From Pseudobythopirellula maris (lineage in GTDB: Bacteria; Planctomycetota; Planctomycetia; Pirellulales; Lacipirellulaceae): a stretch of DNA of 64,000 nt. Where the stretch lies: the NCBI RefSeq assembly GCF_007859945.1, contig NZ_SJPQ01000004.1, positions 186,001 to 250,000 of the forward strand, in the 5' to 3' direction. The notes below the pieces were generated by a model. It ran no database searches and had not been told where the DNA came from. It worked only from the letters and a program-made list of their open reading frames with translations. The position numbers and the translations under genes are program-made. Within the stretch, counting starts at the first letter, position 1. Every line of letters begins with the position of its first letter. Shown piece by piece: positions 22,480 through 31,200 of the stretch.

Positions 22480-23166
22480 ATGCCCATTCTCGCCCAAGCC
22501 GAAGGCGCCAAGAGCCTGTTCGACACGCTCCTGGCGTGCGGCCCGATGCTCTACCCGATCTTGGCCGCCTCGGTCTTGCTGGGGCTGGTCGTGCTCGAGC
22601 GGTTCTTCACGTTGCGTCGCGTGAACGTGGTTCCCAAGCCGTTCGTCAAATGCTTCCTGTCGCAGATCAGCGAGGGCGAGGTCGACCGCGCCGGCGCCCT
22701 GGAGCATTGCCTCGAGGACGACAGCTGCGTGTCCCGTGTGTTCGAGGCGGGCGCCCGCCGCTGGGGCAAGTCGGCCGTCGAGGTCGAACAGGCCGTGCTC
22801 GACGAGGGCGAACGCTGCGCCAACGAGATGCGGCGTTACCTGCGTGTGATCAACGGCGTCGCCGCCGTCTGCCCGTTGCTCGGGCTGCTCGGCACGGTGT
22901 GGGGCATGATCGAGGCGTTCGAGGCGATCGCCGGCGAAGACGCCATGGGCCGCCCCGAGCTGCTGGCCAGCGGCATCGGCAGCGCGCTGCTCTCCACGGC
23001 CGCCGGCCTGGTGGTCGCCATCCCGGCGATGATCGCCTACCTGTACTTCGTCGGCCGCGTCGACAGCCTCGTGATGGAGCTCGACCGCCACGGCCAGGAA
23101 CTCGTGAACCTCGTTTCGGCCGAGGCCTTGTCCGACGCGAAGAGCGCTAAACGCAAAGCGGCGTAA
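22480..23166 (+). CDS. exbB: MotA/TolQ/ExbB-family proton channel protein
   Basis: A 228-aa inner-membrane protein forming the pentameric proton channel with ExbD. Three membrane segments are visible: about residues 12-40 (LLACGPMLYPILAASVLLGLV), about 124-150 (VAAVCPLLGLLGTVWGMIEAF, with the conserved LGLLGTVWGM core) and about 160-190 (GIGSALLSTAAGLVVAIPAM). The ATG at 22480 is preceded by AAGGAG, so it is preferred over the upstream in-frame GTG at 22432. It is followed after 97 nt by exbD and then by a TonB-like fusion, forming an energy-transduction operon. Confidence 0.92.
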   Translation: MPILAQAEGAKSLFDTLLACGPMLYPILAASVLLGLVVLERFFTLRRVNVVPKPFVKCFLSQISEGEVDRAGALEHCLEDDSCVSRVFEAGARRWGKSAVEVEQAVLDEGERCANEMRRYLRVINGVAAVCPLLGLLGTVWGMIEAFEAIAGEDAMGRPELLASGIGSALLSTAAGLVVAIPAMIAYLYFVGRVDSLVMELDRHGQELVNLVSAEALSDAKSAKRKAA

Positions 23167-23173
23167 ACGAGGC

Positions 23174-23256
23174 GATCAGCTGTCAGCGATCAGCTGTCAG
23201 CTATTTGGCGTGCCTGCGTACAAAAACTGACTGCTGAAAGCTGACCGCTGAAGGCT
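23174..23256. repeat. AGCTGA-type repeats in the exbB-exbD spacer
   Basis: Two clusters of the same repeat family face each other: TCAGCTGTCAGC units at 23174-23201 and CTGACTGCTGAAAGCTGACC-like units at 23227-23256. They are imperfect reverse complements and could fold into a hairpin enclosing about 25 nt. The family recurs at 20-50. It splits an operon whose other genes are tightly packed, so it looks like an inserted element. Confidence 0.7.
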
Positions 23257-23263
23257 ACTCTCG

Positions 23264-23698
23264 ATGCCTCTAAAAACAACCCAAGACGACGAGCTCCAGG
23301 TGAACCTGACGTCGATGATCGACGTCGTGTTCCTGCTGGTGATCTTCTTCATGGCGGCCACGCGGTTCACGGAGATGGAGCGCGACATCGAGCTCGAGTT
23401 GCCTCAGGTCACGGCGGCCGGGGCCCCGGCGCCCGCGCCCGCCAAGCCGATCGCCGTGACGGTCCTCCAGGGGGGCCGCTACAAGATCGACGGCGAGGAG
23501 CTCACGATCGAAGCGCTCGGCGAGCGCCTTCGCGCCGCGACGAGCGCCTCGGCCGACGCCGAGGTCGTGATCCACGGCGACGCCGGGTGCGAGTTCCAGC
23601 ACGTGGCCGCCGCGCTGGCCGTTTGCCGCGAGTCGAACGTCGAGCAGCTCGGCGTGACGGTCGAAGTCGCCTCGGCCGGCTCTCCCAACCACCGGTAG
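23264..23698 (+). CDS. exbD: ExbD/TolR-family biopolymer transport protein
   Basis: A 144-aa protein with one N-terminal membrane helix (MIDVVFLLVIFFMAATRF, residues 18-35) that contains Asp20, the conserved proton-carrying residue of ExbD/TolR. The periplasmic domain follows, with the typical ELELPQVTAAGAP linker and ITVTV-like strands (IAVTVLQGGRYKIDGEELT). It lies between exbB and the TonB-like fusion gene, 6 nt from the latter. The likely role is coupling the proton gradient to the fusion protein. Confidence 0.92.
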   Translation: MPLKTTQDDELQVNLTSMIDVVFLLVIFFMAATRFTEMERDIELELPQVTAAGAPAPAPAKPIAVTVLQGGRYKIDGEELTIEALGERLRAATSASADAEVVIHGDAGCEFQHVAAALAVCRESNVEQLGVTVEVASAGSPNHR

Positions 23699-23704
23699 GG
23701 GGAC

Positions 23705-25537
23705 ATGCTCGCCACGCTCAGCAACGCCGTGGGAAACTTCGTCCGGCAAGCCTTGTCGCTTTCGCCGGGTTATGTCGTGTTATGGACTTTGCTCGCCGTG
23801 GCGAGTGTCGCGCTCGTCGTGATGATGCGGCGCGGCAGAGCCCGCTCGCGACCGTGGCGGCTCTACGCCATGGCCTCGGTCGTGGCCCACCTGGTGCTGA
23901 TCGTGCTGACCACCACCGTCCGCTTGCTTTCAGCCCCGGTTGGCGACGAAGGACCGGCGCCGGTGAAGGTGCGGATCGTCACCCGCGTGGCGGAGCAGAC
24001 GATCGTCGCGCCCGAGCCGCTGGAGGCTCCCGAGACCGAGCCGGTCCCCGATAGCGGAGAGACGCCCGAGGTTGAGGCGCCCGTCGAGACGCAGCTCGTG
24101 AGCGAGCCGGCGGAACCGACGGAGCCGACGCCGCAGCCGCCCGAGCCGCCATCACCCCAGCCTGAGCCGGTCGAAACGGCGCAGGCCGAACCTCCGCCGC
24201 AGGCCGTGGCCGAAGCCGCGCCTGCGCCGCCCGTGGCGGAAGAGCGACCGATCGAGCCAACGCCGCCCAGCGAAGCGTTGGCCGAAACGACGCCGCTCGA
24301 AACCGTCATCGAGGCGCAGTCCAACGAGCCATTGCCACCCGTCGAACCGCCGCGGCAAGCCGCGCCGGCGCCCCCCGTGCCCGCCGCGCCGCGCACGGCG
24401 TTCAGCGCCCGCAACGACCGCGAAAAGCTCCGCCGCCTAGAGGATGAGGGAGGCGACCGCTACACCGAAGACGCCGTGGCCCGCGGCCTGGCGTGGCTCG
24501 CCTACGCCCAGTCACGCGACGGCCGCTGGGACGCCAGCCGTTGGTCGGCCGGACGCGAGCTGCAGGTGCTTGGCGTCGACCGCAACGGCGCCGGCACGAA
24601 CTCCGACACCGGCGTCAGCGGACTCGCGTTGCTCGCGTTCTTGGGCGCGGGACACACGCACCTCGAGGGCCCGTTCGCCAACCCGGTCGCGGGCGGCTTG
24701 CAATACCTCATCGACAGCCAGCGTCCCGACGGGGACCTGTCGGGCGACTCGGCTCTGTTTGCCAAAACCTACTGCCACTCGATGGCCACGTTCGCCCTCG
24801 CCGAAGCGCTCGCCACGACCGGCGACGAGCGGCTGCGTGACTCGGTCGATCGCGCGATCGGCTACCTCGTCCGCGGCCAGAGTCGCACGACCGGCGGCTG
24901 GCGCTACCGCCCCGGCGACCGCGGCGACATGAGCCAGATGGGCTGGGCGCTGATGGCGCTACGCAGCGCCGAGCTGGCCCGCACGCCGGTGCCCGCCGCC
25001 ACCTGGGGCGGCGTCGAAAAGTTCGTCCGCTCGGTCGAGATGGGCAAGCGCGGCGGGCTCGCCTGCTACCAGCCGCGCGGCCCGGTGAGCCGCACGATGA
25101 CCGCCGAGGCGCTCTACTGCCGGCAGATCCTCGGCTCGTCGCACTCCCGCCCCGGGGCGGCCGTCGAGGCGATCGACCACCTGCTCGGCCAGCTGCCGCA
25201 CCGCTCCAACGCGAACCTCTACTACTGGTACTACGGCACGCTCGCGTTGCACCACCACCGCCACGCGAGCCGCGACGCCGAGCGGGCCTGGCGGCTCTGG
25301 AACGACGCGCTCAAACGCACGTTGCTGTCGCTCCAGATCGACAACTCCAGCGGACATTTCGCCCAGGAAGACGGCAGCTGGAATCCCAGCACGCGGTGGG
25401 GGGGGTACGGCGGACGTGTTTACACCACGGCCCTGGCCACGATGTGCCTGGAGGTCTATTACCGTTACGACCCGGACGAAACGGCCCGCGACCCCTGGAT
25501 CGCCGCCCGCACCGACTCGGGAGCCATGCGCCGCTAG
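23705..25537 (+). CDS. TonB-like anchor fused to a squalene-cyclase-like alpha-toroid domain
   Basis: A 610-aa protein with two N-terminal membrane helices, about 21-41 and 53-75. The second contains Ser58-x-x-x-His62 in the order RPWRLYAMASVVAHLVL, matching the SxxxH motif by which TonB contacts ExbB/ExbD. A Pro/Glu/Ala-rich linker (84-235) would span the periplasm as in TonB. The usual TonB C-terminal domain is absent; residues about 250-595 instead form a prenyltransferase/squalene-oxidase-repeat toroid (QSRDGRWD, SQRPDGDLSGD, TTGGWRYRPGDRGDMSQMGW, GGYGGRVYTTALA). No DxDD cyclase motif is present, so it is probably a binding and not a cyclising module. It starts 6 nt after exbD, with its ribosome site overlapping the stop. 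Confidence 0.85.
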   Translation: MLATLSNAVGNFVRQALSLSPGYVVLWTLLAVASVALVVMMRRGRARSRPWRLYAMASVVAHLVLIVLTTTVRLLSAPVGDEGPAPVKVRIVTRVAEQTIVAPEPLEAPETEPVPDSGETPEVEAPVETQLVSEPAEPTEPTPQPPEPPSPQPEPVETAQAEPPPQAVAEAAPAPPVAEERPIEPTPPSEALAETTPLETVIEAQSNEPLPPVEPPRQAAPAPPVPAAPRTAFSARNDREKLRRLEDEGGDRYTEDAVARGLAWLAYAQSRDGRWDASRWSAGRELQVLGVDRNGAGTNSDTGVSGLALLAFLGAGHTHLEGPFANPVAGGLQYLIDSQRPDGDLSGDSALFAKTYCHSMATFALAEALATTGDERLRDSVDRAIGYLVRGQSRTTGGWRYRPGDRGDMSQMGWALMALRSAELARTPVPAATWGGVEKFVRSVEMGKRGGLACYQPRGPVSRTMTAEALYCRQILGSSHSRPGAAVEAIDHLLGQLPHRSNANLYYWYYGTLALHHHRHASRDAERAWRLWNDALKRTLLSLQIDNSSGHFAQEDGSWNPSTRWGGYGGRVYTTALATMCLEVYYRYDPDETARDPWIAARTDSGAMRR

Positions 25538-25615
25538 TGCTAGGCCGTGGCTGCGGACGATCGCGCCGGGCCGCATCGCCCCGCGGCCCCCTAGGAGGTA
25601 CAATAGAAAGGCGGT

Positions 25616-25643
25616 TTGACGCGACCGGGCGCCGTTCTAGAAT
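25616..25643 (+). promoter_or_regulatory. Candidate sigma70-type promoter for tatA
   Basis: TTGACG (25616-25621) and TAGAAT (25638-25643) are separated by 16 nt and lie about 90 nt before the tatA ATG. Five of six matches to each consensus hexamer; judged by eye only. Confidence 0.45.
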
Positions 25644-25735
25644 AAACGCAAGCGGTTGCGGCGCCGCCCTTTAGCTCACGCGCCCCGCCCTCACCTTCGG
25701 ACCCCGGCGGCCCCAACGCCTCAGGGACTAGCGAA

Positions 25736-25891
25736 ATGTTCACTCCCGGCATCTGGCAACTCGTGGTTGTCCTCCTGATCGTGCTCGTGCTGTTCGGCAG
25801 CCGGCTGCCGATGCTTGCCCGTTCGTTCGGCCAGAGCATCAACGAGTTCAAGAAGGGCGTTAAAGAGATCGACGAGAAGACCGAAGAGTGA
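25736..25891 (+). CDS. tatA: Twin-arginine translocase subunit, TatA/TatE family (short)
   Basis: A 51-aa protein, very short but complete. The N-terminal membrane helix (IWQLVVVLLIVLVLF) is followed by the hinge FGSRLPMLARSFGQS and an amphipathic helix (INEFKKGVKEIDEK), the classical TatA order. TatA oligomers form the passage for folded Tat substrates in the cytoplasmic membrane. It lacks most of the usual C-terminal tail. A second TatA-like gene follows 53 nt later; no tatC is in the window. Confidence 0.9.
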   Translation: MFTPGIWQLVVVLLIVLVLFGSRLPMLARSFGQSINEFKKGVKEIDEKTEE

Positions 25892-25944
25892 TCGTCCGCT
25901 CGTCTCGCTCGTGATTGGCGGCCCCCTAGGTTGGTTATATTCCC

Positions 25945-26298
25945 ATGCTGATCGAAACACTCACAGATACCCCGCGACTCTGCCTCGCGTTCTTCGCCGG
26001 CGCCCCCGGGCCGGTCGAGATGCTCTTCGTCGGAGCCATCGCGGTGCTGCTGTTCGGCAACCGGCTGCCGTCGGTCGCCCGCTCGGTCGGACGCAGCCTG
26101 ACCGAGTTCAAGAACGGCATGCGCGACATCCAAGACGACATGCACTCGGCGATCAAGGCGGACGAGGTGAAGGCCCCGCCGGCCACAGCGGCCGACACGA
26201 TCGGCGCCTCCGACGACGGCAGCCACGACCACGACACGCTCGGCGACTCAGACCCCGCCGGCAACTCGGCCGAGCCCGTGCCCGCCAAGGCGGACTGA
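25945..26298 (+). CDS. Twin-arginine translocase TatA/B-family protein
   Basis: A 117-aa second TatA-family protein. The membrane helix (VEMLFVGAIAVLLFGNRLP) with the FGNRLP hinge and amphipathic helix (SVARSVGRSLTEFKNGMRDI) mirrors the 51-aa neighbour upstream. It has a longer N-terminus and an acidic, His-containing tail (DDGSHDHDTLGDSDPAGN). It could be a TatA paralogue or serve the TatB role; the sequence alone does not decide. Probably co-transcribed with tatA. Confidence 0.88.
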   Translation: MLIETLTDTPRLCLAFFAGAPGPVEMLFVGAIAVLLFGNRLPSVARSVGRSLTEFKNGMRDIQDDMHSAIKADEVKAPPATAADTIGASDDGSHDHDTLGDSDPAGNSAEPVPAKAD

Positions 26299-26422
26299 GC
26301 CCCGATTTGCCCGCTCGGCGGGGTATCCTTGAGAGGCTTCTCAGCGGGCCTGTTCAGCCCCGCGACGGGGCGTTAGAATCTGAGACTCGCAGCCCGGCGC
26401 CAGCCCGTGGCGAGCGAACGAA

Positions 26423-26496
26423 GGGCGATTAGCTCAGTTGGTTAGAGCACTGTGTTCACACCGCAGGGGTCAGAGGTTCGAGTCCTCTATCGCCCA
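26423..26496 (+). tRNA. tRNA-Val (anticodon CAC)
   Basis: A 74-nt cloverleaf folds fully. Acceptor GGGCGAT pairs with ATCGCCC, D-arm GCTC with GAGC, anticodon stem CTGTG with CGCAG around TTCACAC (anticodon CAC, Val), and T-arm AGAGG with CCTCT around TTCGAGT. Discriminator A; CCA not encoded. Its 3' part is the left attachment site of the genomic island, and the integrase reading frame runs into it from the right. Confidence 0.97.
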
Positions 26497-27726
26497 CTCC
26501 TTCACTTGCAAGCAGTTGCATCAGATCGCTAAGCACTGCTTTTCCAGGGGAATCCTGATCAGGCTTCAGCCCGGTGCAACCGCTTGCAGGCAGACTCTGC
26601 AGCGCATTTGCAGCGCTTTTCGACGTGGCCGCTTCGAAGTGATCGTCGGTCACTTGCCAGTAGTGGCCCTTCGCGACCTTTACGCTGTGACCGAGCCAGG
26701 CCGCGGCGACGTGCCCGGGGAACTCGTCGGCCAGCTCGGTCGCCCTTGTCGCCCTCAGGTTCTGGAACAGCTTCGGCCACGGTGTCAGCCCGGCCCGCGC
26801 CACGATCTTGCCGAACCTCGTTCGTAGGTTGGAGGCGTTGTCACGGGTGCGAGTGATAACGTACTCGGCGCCCGTCTGGGCCGCTTCGAACGCTTCGGCG
26901 AGCACAGGCTCGAGTTCCGGGAATAGCGGCACGATCCGCGTGCCGAGGCCATCGTGGTGCTCGGTCTTCACGCAGGTCACCACAAGCCGGCTCTTGTCCC
27001 ACAGCACGTCAGCCCATCGCAGAGCTAGAACCTCGGAGGGGCAGGCAGGCCGCCATAGCGGGCCAGTGCAAAGATCAGCCGCCACTCGAGCGACGGGCAG
27101 GCGTCCATGACCTTCGCGGCTTCGGCCCGTGTGATGAAATACTGACGGTCGCGCACCTCGATCGTCGTGGCTGGCAGCTTGGCGAACGGGTTCACCTCGA
27201 TCAGCTCGTGTTCGATCGCCGCGTTGAACAGCTTCTTCGCGTTGGCGGTCCACTTGCGGACCGTGTTTTCGGCGCGATCGGCCGCGATAGAAACCCGCCA
27301 CGCCTTCGCCTCGCCACGTGTGATCGACCGCAGCGGCCTGCCCTCGCCGAAGTAGGCCCGCAGGCTTTTGTGCGTCGATTCCGACGCGGCGATCGTGCTG
27401 GCCCTGATCTTGGTGTCGGCTTTCCGAGAGGTCGTCCAGGCGTCGATAAATGCCCCCAGCGTGCCTTCAGCACGATTCTCGACGAGACCGACTCGCGACA
27501 GCTTGGCGAACATCCGTTCGCCACAGGTGGACAGCCAGCGGCTCGTCTCGGCGTCTGGCGCCGTTCCGGCCAGCTGCGACGAGACCAAGCGTTCAACGCG
27601 TATACGGACCGCCTCGGCGTCCCGCTTGGGAAGCTTGCCGAGGATGATGGTTCGTCGTCTTCGGTCTCGGTCTTCGAACTGGATCGAGTACGACCCCGTA
27701 CTCCGACGTTTCGAAAGGCTTGCCAT
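26456..27726 (-). pseudogene. Tyrosine-type integrase of the island, apparent 1-nt frameshift
   Basis: The N-terminal part (27726 to about 27045) opens MASLSKRRSTGSYSIQF and holds an AP2/SAM-like core-binding domain. The catalytic part continues in another frame with CPSEVLALRW (catalytic Arg), VVTCVKTEHHDG (Lys), FQNLRATRATEL (box II Arg; the usual His is Gln), AAWLGHS and HYWQVTDDHF (nucleophile Tyr). One missing base near 27044-27048 would restore GGLRCPSEVL. The C-terminus GDRGLEPLTPAV is encoded across attL into the tRNA-Val gene, on the opposite strand, and stops at 26456. Restored length is about 423 aa. Either inactivated or an assembly indel. Confidence 0.85.
26474..26503. repeat. 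attL: left 30-bp attachment site in tRNA-Val
   Basis: The sequence starting AGGTTCGAGTCCTCTATCG and ending CACTCCTTC is repeated exactly at 50135-50164. It covers the T-arm, acceptor 3' strand and discriminator of tRNA-Val plus 7 further bases, the standard target of tyrosine integrases. Confidence 0.92.
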
Positions 27727-27856
27727 GAGTTCTCGAGAAATGATGGAGATCGAAATGGGGGCTGTCTAAGCGTTCTTGGCTCTGATCGTTAAATGCCGTT
27801 TCAGAAGCACTTTTCTACTTGTGATTCTAAGGAATGATGCTTCGACATCGAAGCTA

Positions 27857-28138
27857 TTATTCCGACCCTAGCCAGCAATCGACCAGCGCGAACTCAGATT
27901 CCAGCGGTCTTGAATGGCAAGAGCCGCAGGAGGGGCAGGAGCCGCGGTTTGCGTGGAAGGCGTCGATCACGCCGCGGGCGTAGAAACGCAGTTGGCGGCG
28001 CTCCCGCTGAACGTGCTCAGTCGACAATAGTGGCCTGATAGCGCGGTCGAAGTAGGAGATGCGCACATCGAGCACCGCGGCCATCTGAGCCTTTGTGAGC
28101 CATGCTTGGGGGCGCTTGGGCTTGTGCGGGGCGGCCAT
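27857..28138 (-). CDS. Small putative DNA-binding protein next to the integrase
   Basis: A 93-aa basic protein. Its first half (AWLTKAQMAAVLDVRISYFDRAIRPLL) looks like a helix-turn-helix of the kind in phage packaging or excisionase-type regulators. The second half has FYARGVIDAFHANR and a possible zinc site (CPSCGSCH, then Cys near the end). It lies upstream of the integrase on the same strand, the usual position of an excisionase or integrase regulator. Family assignment is tentative. Confidence 0.55.
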   Translation of the reverse strand: MAAPHKPKRPQAWLTKAQMAAVLDVRISYFDRAIRPLLSTEHVQRERRQLRFYARGVIDAFHANRGSCPSCGSCHSRPLESEFALVDCWLGSE

Positions 28139-28269
28139 CCCTGGCTCCTACCTGTGTCGGCGCGTTTACTTACTTACTTTTTTACCAAGGCAGGCATAAA
28201 AGTCATTCGATTGCGGGCGAAGCCCACCCCACGGGGGCCCCCGAAAGGACCCCGACCCCCCGGGGGGGG

Positions 28270-31200
28270 TCAGCTATGGTTGGTCGCAAGCCTCCCGTCC
28301 GTGTCGCAAATCTGCTCGCGTTTGACCATAGACTGTAGTACGTACTCAATTCGATCACGCAGCCCTGAACTGATACGACCGATGCCGAACACCCGCGCCG
28401 TAGCGCTGACGACTTCCGAATGGCTCATCCCCACATGGCTGCTTACCAGCCGAACTATTGCCTCCTCGATCTCCATGTGGGAGATCATCTCAGGCTTCTT
28501 CAGAGTGAGGAGGCCAGTCTCGGATCGGTCGCGAACTACCTTGCAATCAGAACCACACATCACAAAGAAATCGCCGATCGACTCCAAGCCCCCGTGGCTG
28601 ACTGCGAGCCCCAAAGCTCCTTCAATGGCTTCAACGATACGCCTCCCGGCACGGGCGGATCCCCAAAGCTGTGCGATACGCCTATAGACTTCTTCGCGGT
28701 GGATTGGACCCTCGACGCGCACCACCTGAACTACCGCCCTTTCGAGATGATCGATCGGCGTGTCTGGGATCGTCGCGTTGCGGTTCACGTCGAAAGACGC
28801 TACCTCGTAGGGGGCGCCGATCAAGAGATCCTCCCCCCCAATCGTCTCAGGTTCTTCACGTCTCAAAATCGGGGGGGGCGGCGCCGGTGACGACACCGAG
28901 GGCGGATCAGCTACTTTCTCCGGCGTGGGCGCAGCCTGAGCCTGTTCGATCGCCGCTACGACTCGGCGCAGTTCTTGGTCCGGTTGGCTGAACCAATCAG
29001 AGCTCCAGATGCGATGGATTCGCCAGCCTCGCGCCTCCAGCACGGATTGGCGGATCCTGTCACGGTCACGGGCCGAGCGCGAGCTGTGGTAAGCCGCGCC
29101 ATCGCACTCGATTCCCAGCAAGTACCGACCCGGCTGAGAAGGATCCACGACCGATAGATCGATGCGGAACCCGGCAACTCCCACCTGGGCGTGGGTCTCG
29201 TAGCCAAGCCCGCGTAACGCTTTCGCCACCTGCCGTTCAAATTCTGAATCGTGCTCCGCTTTCACCGCTGGAGAGCCCGTATCAAGCATTCCCGTCTCGG
29301 CGTATTGCAGATACGCCTTGAAGGCTATTGCTCCGCGTGCTTGCGTGCGGCTCGTGTCGATGTCGCTTGCTCTGATCGATGAGAAGATCACGCAGCGGCT
29401 CCGAGCGCGTGTGATCAGCACGTTGAGACGTCGCTCGCCGCCGTCGCTGTTGAGCGGTCCGAAACTCATCGACATGTACCCGTCTTTGTCTTTGCCGTAG
29501 CCGACGGAGATATAGATGACCTCCCGCTCGTCGCCCTGGATGTTCTCTAGGTTCTTGACAAAGAATGGCTCGTCCTTCCCCTCGGTGAAGAATTCTTCGG
29601 CTTGCGGGTTCGCCTTGCGCAGCAGCTCCAATTCTTGCAAGATCGCGTCACGCTGGCTCATAGAGAAGGCGCCCACCCCTAGGCTCACGCCAGGGGTCTT
29701 CAGCGCGTGCTCGATCGCCGCCTCGGCGATCCGCTTGGCTTCGATACGGTTCGCCCGCGTGCCGCCGCGGTCGTAAACGGCCTCTGGTATATGAAAAAAC
29801 TTTAGCCCCAACGAATCATCTGGTTCGCATGGGCTAGGGACGATAATAAGCCGATCGTCATAAAACTCGTGGTTCGAGAACTCAATCAGCGAGTGGTGCC
29901 GGCTGCGGTAGTGCCACTCGAGCATCCGCTGCGTGACGTTCTTCGCGCAGCACATCGAGAGGATGCTCTCGATGTCCTTCGCTCGCACCGCGTCGTCGTC
30001 TTCCGACTCCGGCTCGCCGTCTTGAGTCGCACGGGCGAAGAACGACGTGGGCGGCAGCTGCTTGGTGTCGCCCACGACCACCACTTGCTTCGCACGGGCC
30101 ATGGCGCCGAAGGCGTCGACCGGTTCGACCTGACTCGCCTCGTCGATCAGCAGCAGGTCGAACTCCATCTCGCCGGGCGGGAGGTACTGCGCGATCGACA
30201 TCGGGCTCATCATGAAGACCGGCTTGGCCTTCTGGATCGCTCGCCCCGCCTTGCCCATCAAGGTGCGCACGCGCAGGTGCCTGCTCTTCTTGTTGATCTC
30301 ACGGTTGACGACCGCCATTTCGCCGAGTGAGCTCCTCGGCGTGTTCTCCCAGTGCACTTTAGCGACGAGCGATCGGCAATGCGCCAGACGCTCCTTGTCG
30401 AATCCGACGAACGCCTCACGCACACGCTCGTGCGATTCGCCCGAGAAAGAAGCGAGTGCGGGATGCTCGGTGTAGGCAAGTCGCATCAATGACTCGTAAA
30501 GCGCAAGCTCGACGCCGGACCTCAGCTCGTCGACGCCGATGGCCCCCGAATCGAGTTGTGTCAGCGCCTCATCCACGCCTCGACCCGCCAGCGAGCGGCA
30601 ACGGGTCCGGTAGCCGATCCAGTCCTTTAGCCCGTCGCGATCGCCCAGAAAGCCCGTCATCCGACGATGCAGATCATGTAGCGGGGCATCGACCGCTTGC
30701 CTTCCTAATTGGTCGACCGTGGAGAAACACAGCGTCTTCTCGAGCTTCCCGAGGCATTTGAAGCATGGGTTGAGGTCTTTGCCGATCTCCTGAAGGCAGC
30801 GCCGCAGCGTGGCGGAGTCGGGCGAGTGCTTGGCGACTTCCGTCAACGAGTGAGTCGGGAACTTCTCCCGGCAGACTTTCACTGCTTCGATCGCCTGGGC
30901 CAGGGCGCCCCAGTCTGTTTCCGCACCACGCCAGCCCGTCGAAAGCGCCTGCTTGCCCAGCTCCTCCGTGGCGTTTGACGAGAAGCACTCGACATCTGCT
31001 TGATGTTCGATCAGCAGGTTGAGAAACTCGAGTTGCTCCGCATGACTTCTCGGCGGGGCGCCGATCGAGATGGCGCGGAGCTTCGCCGACGCCGCACGGT
31101 AACGCCCCACAAAGCCTCGGTACCAGCGGTCGCCGTAGACCTTGATCGCCTCGCGGGCCTCACGGACGTCGGCGTTGTAGCTGTGCGGATCGAGCAACGG

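Noticed and set aside
23705-25537. Active squalene-hopene or terpene cyclase
   Set aside because: The toroid repeats are present, but no DxDD catalytic motif is seen and the protein is anchored as a TonB-like fusion with exbB/exbD.
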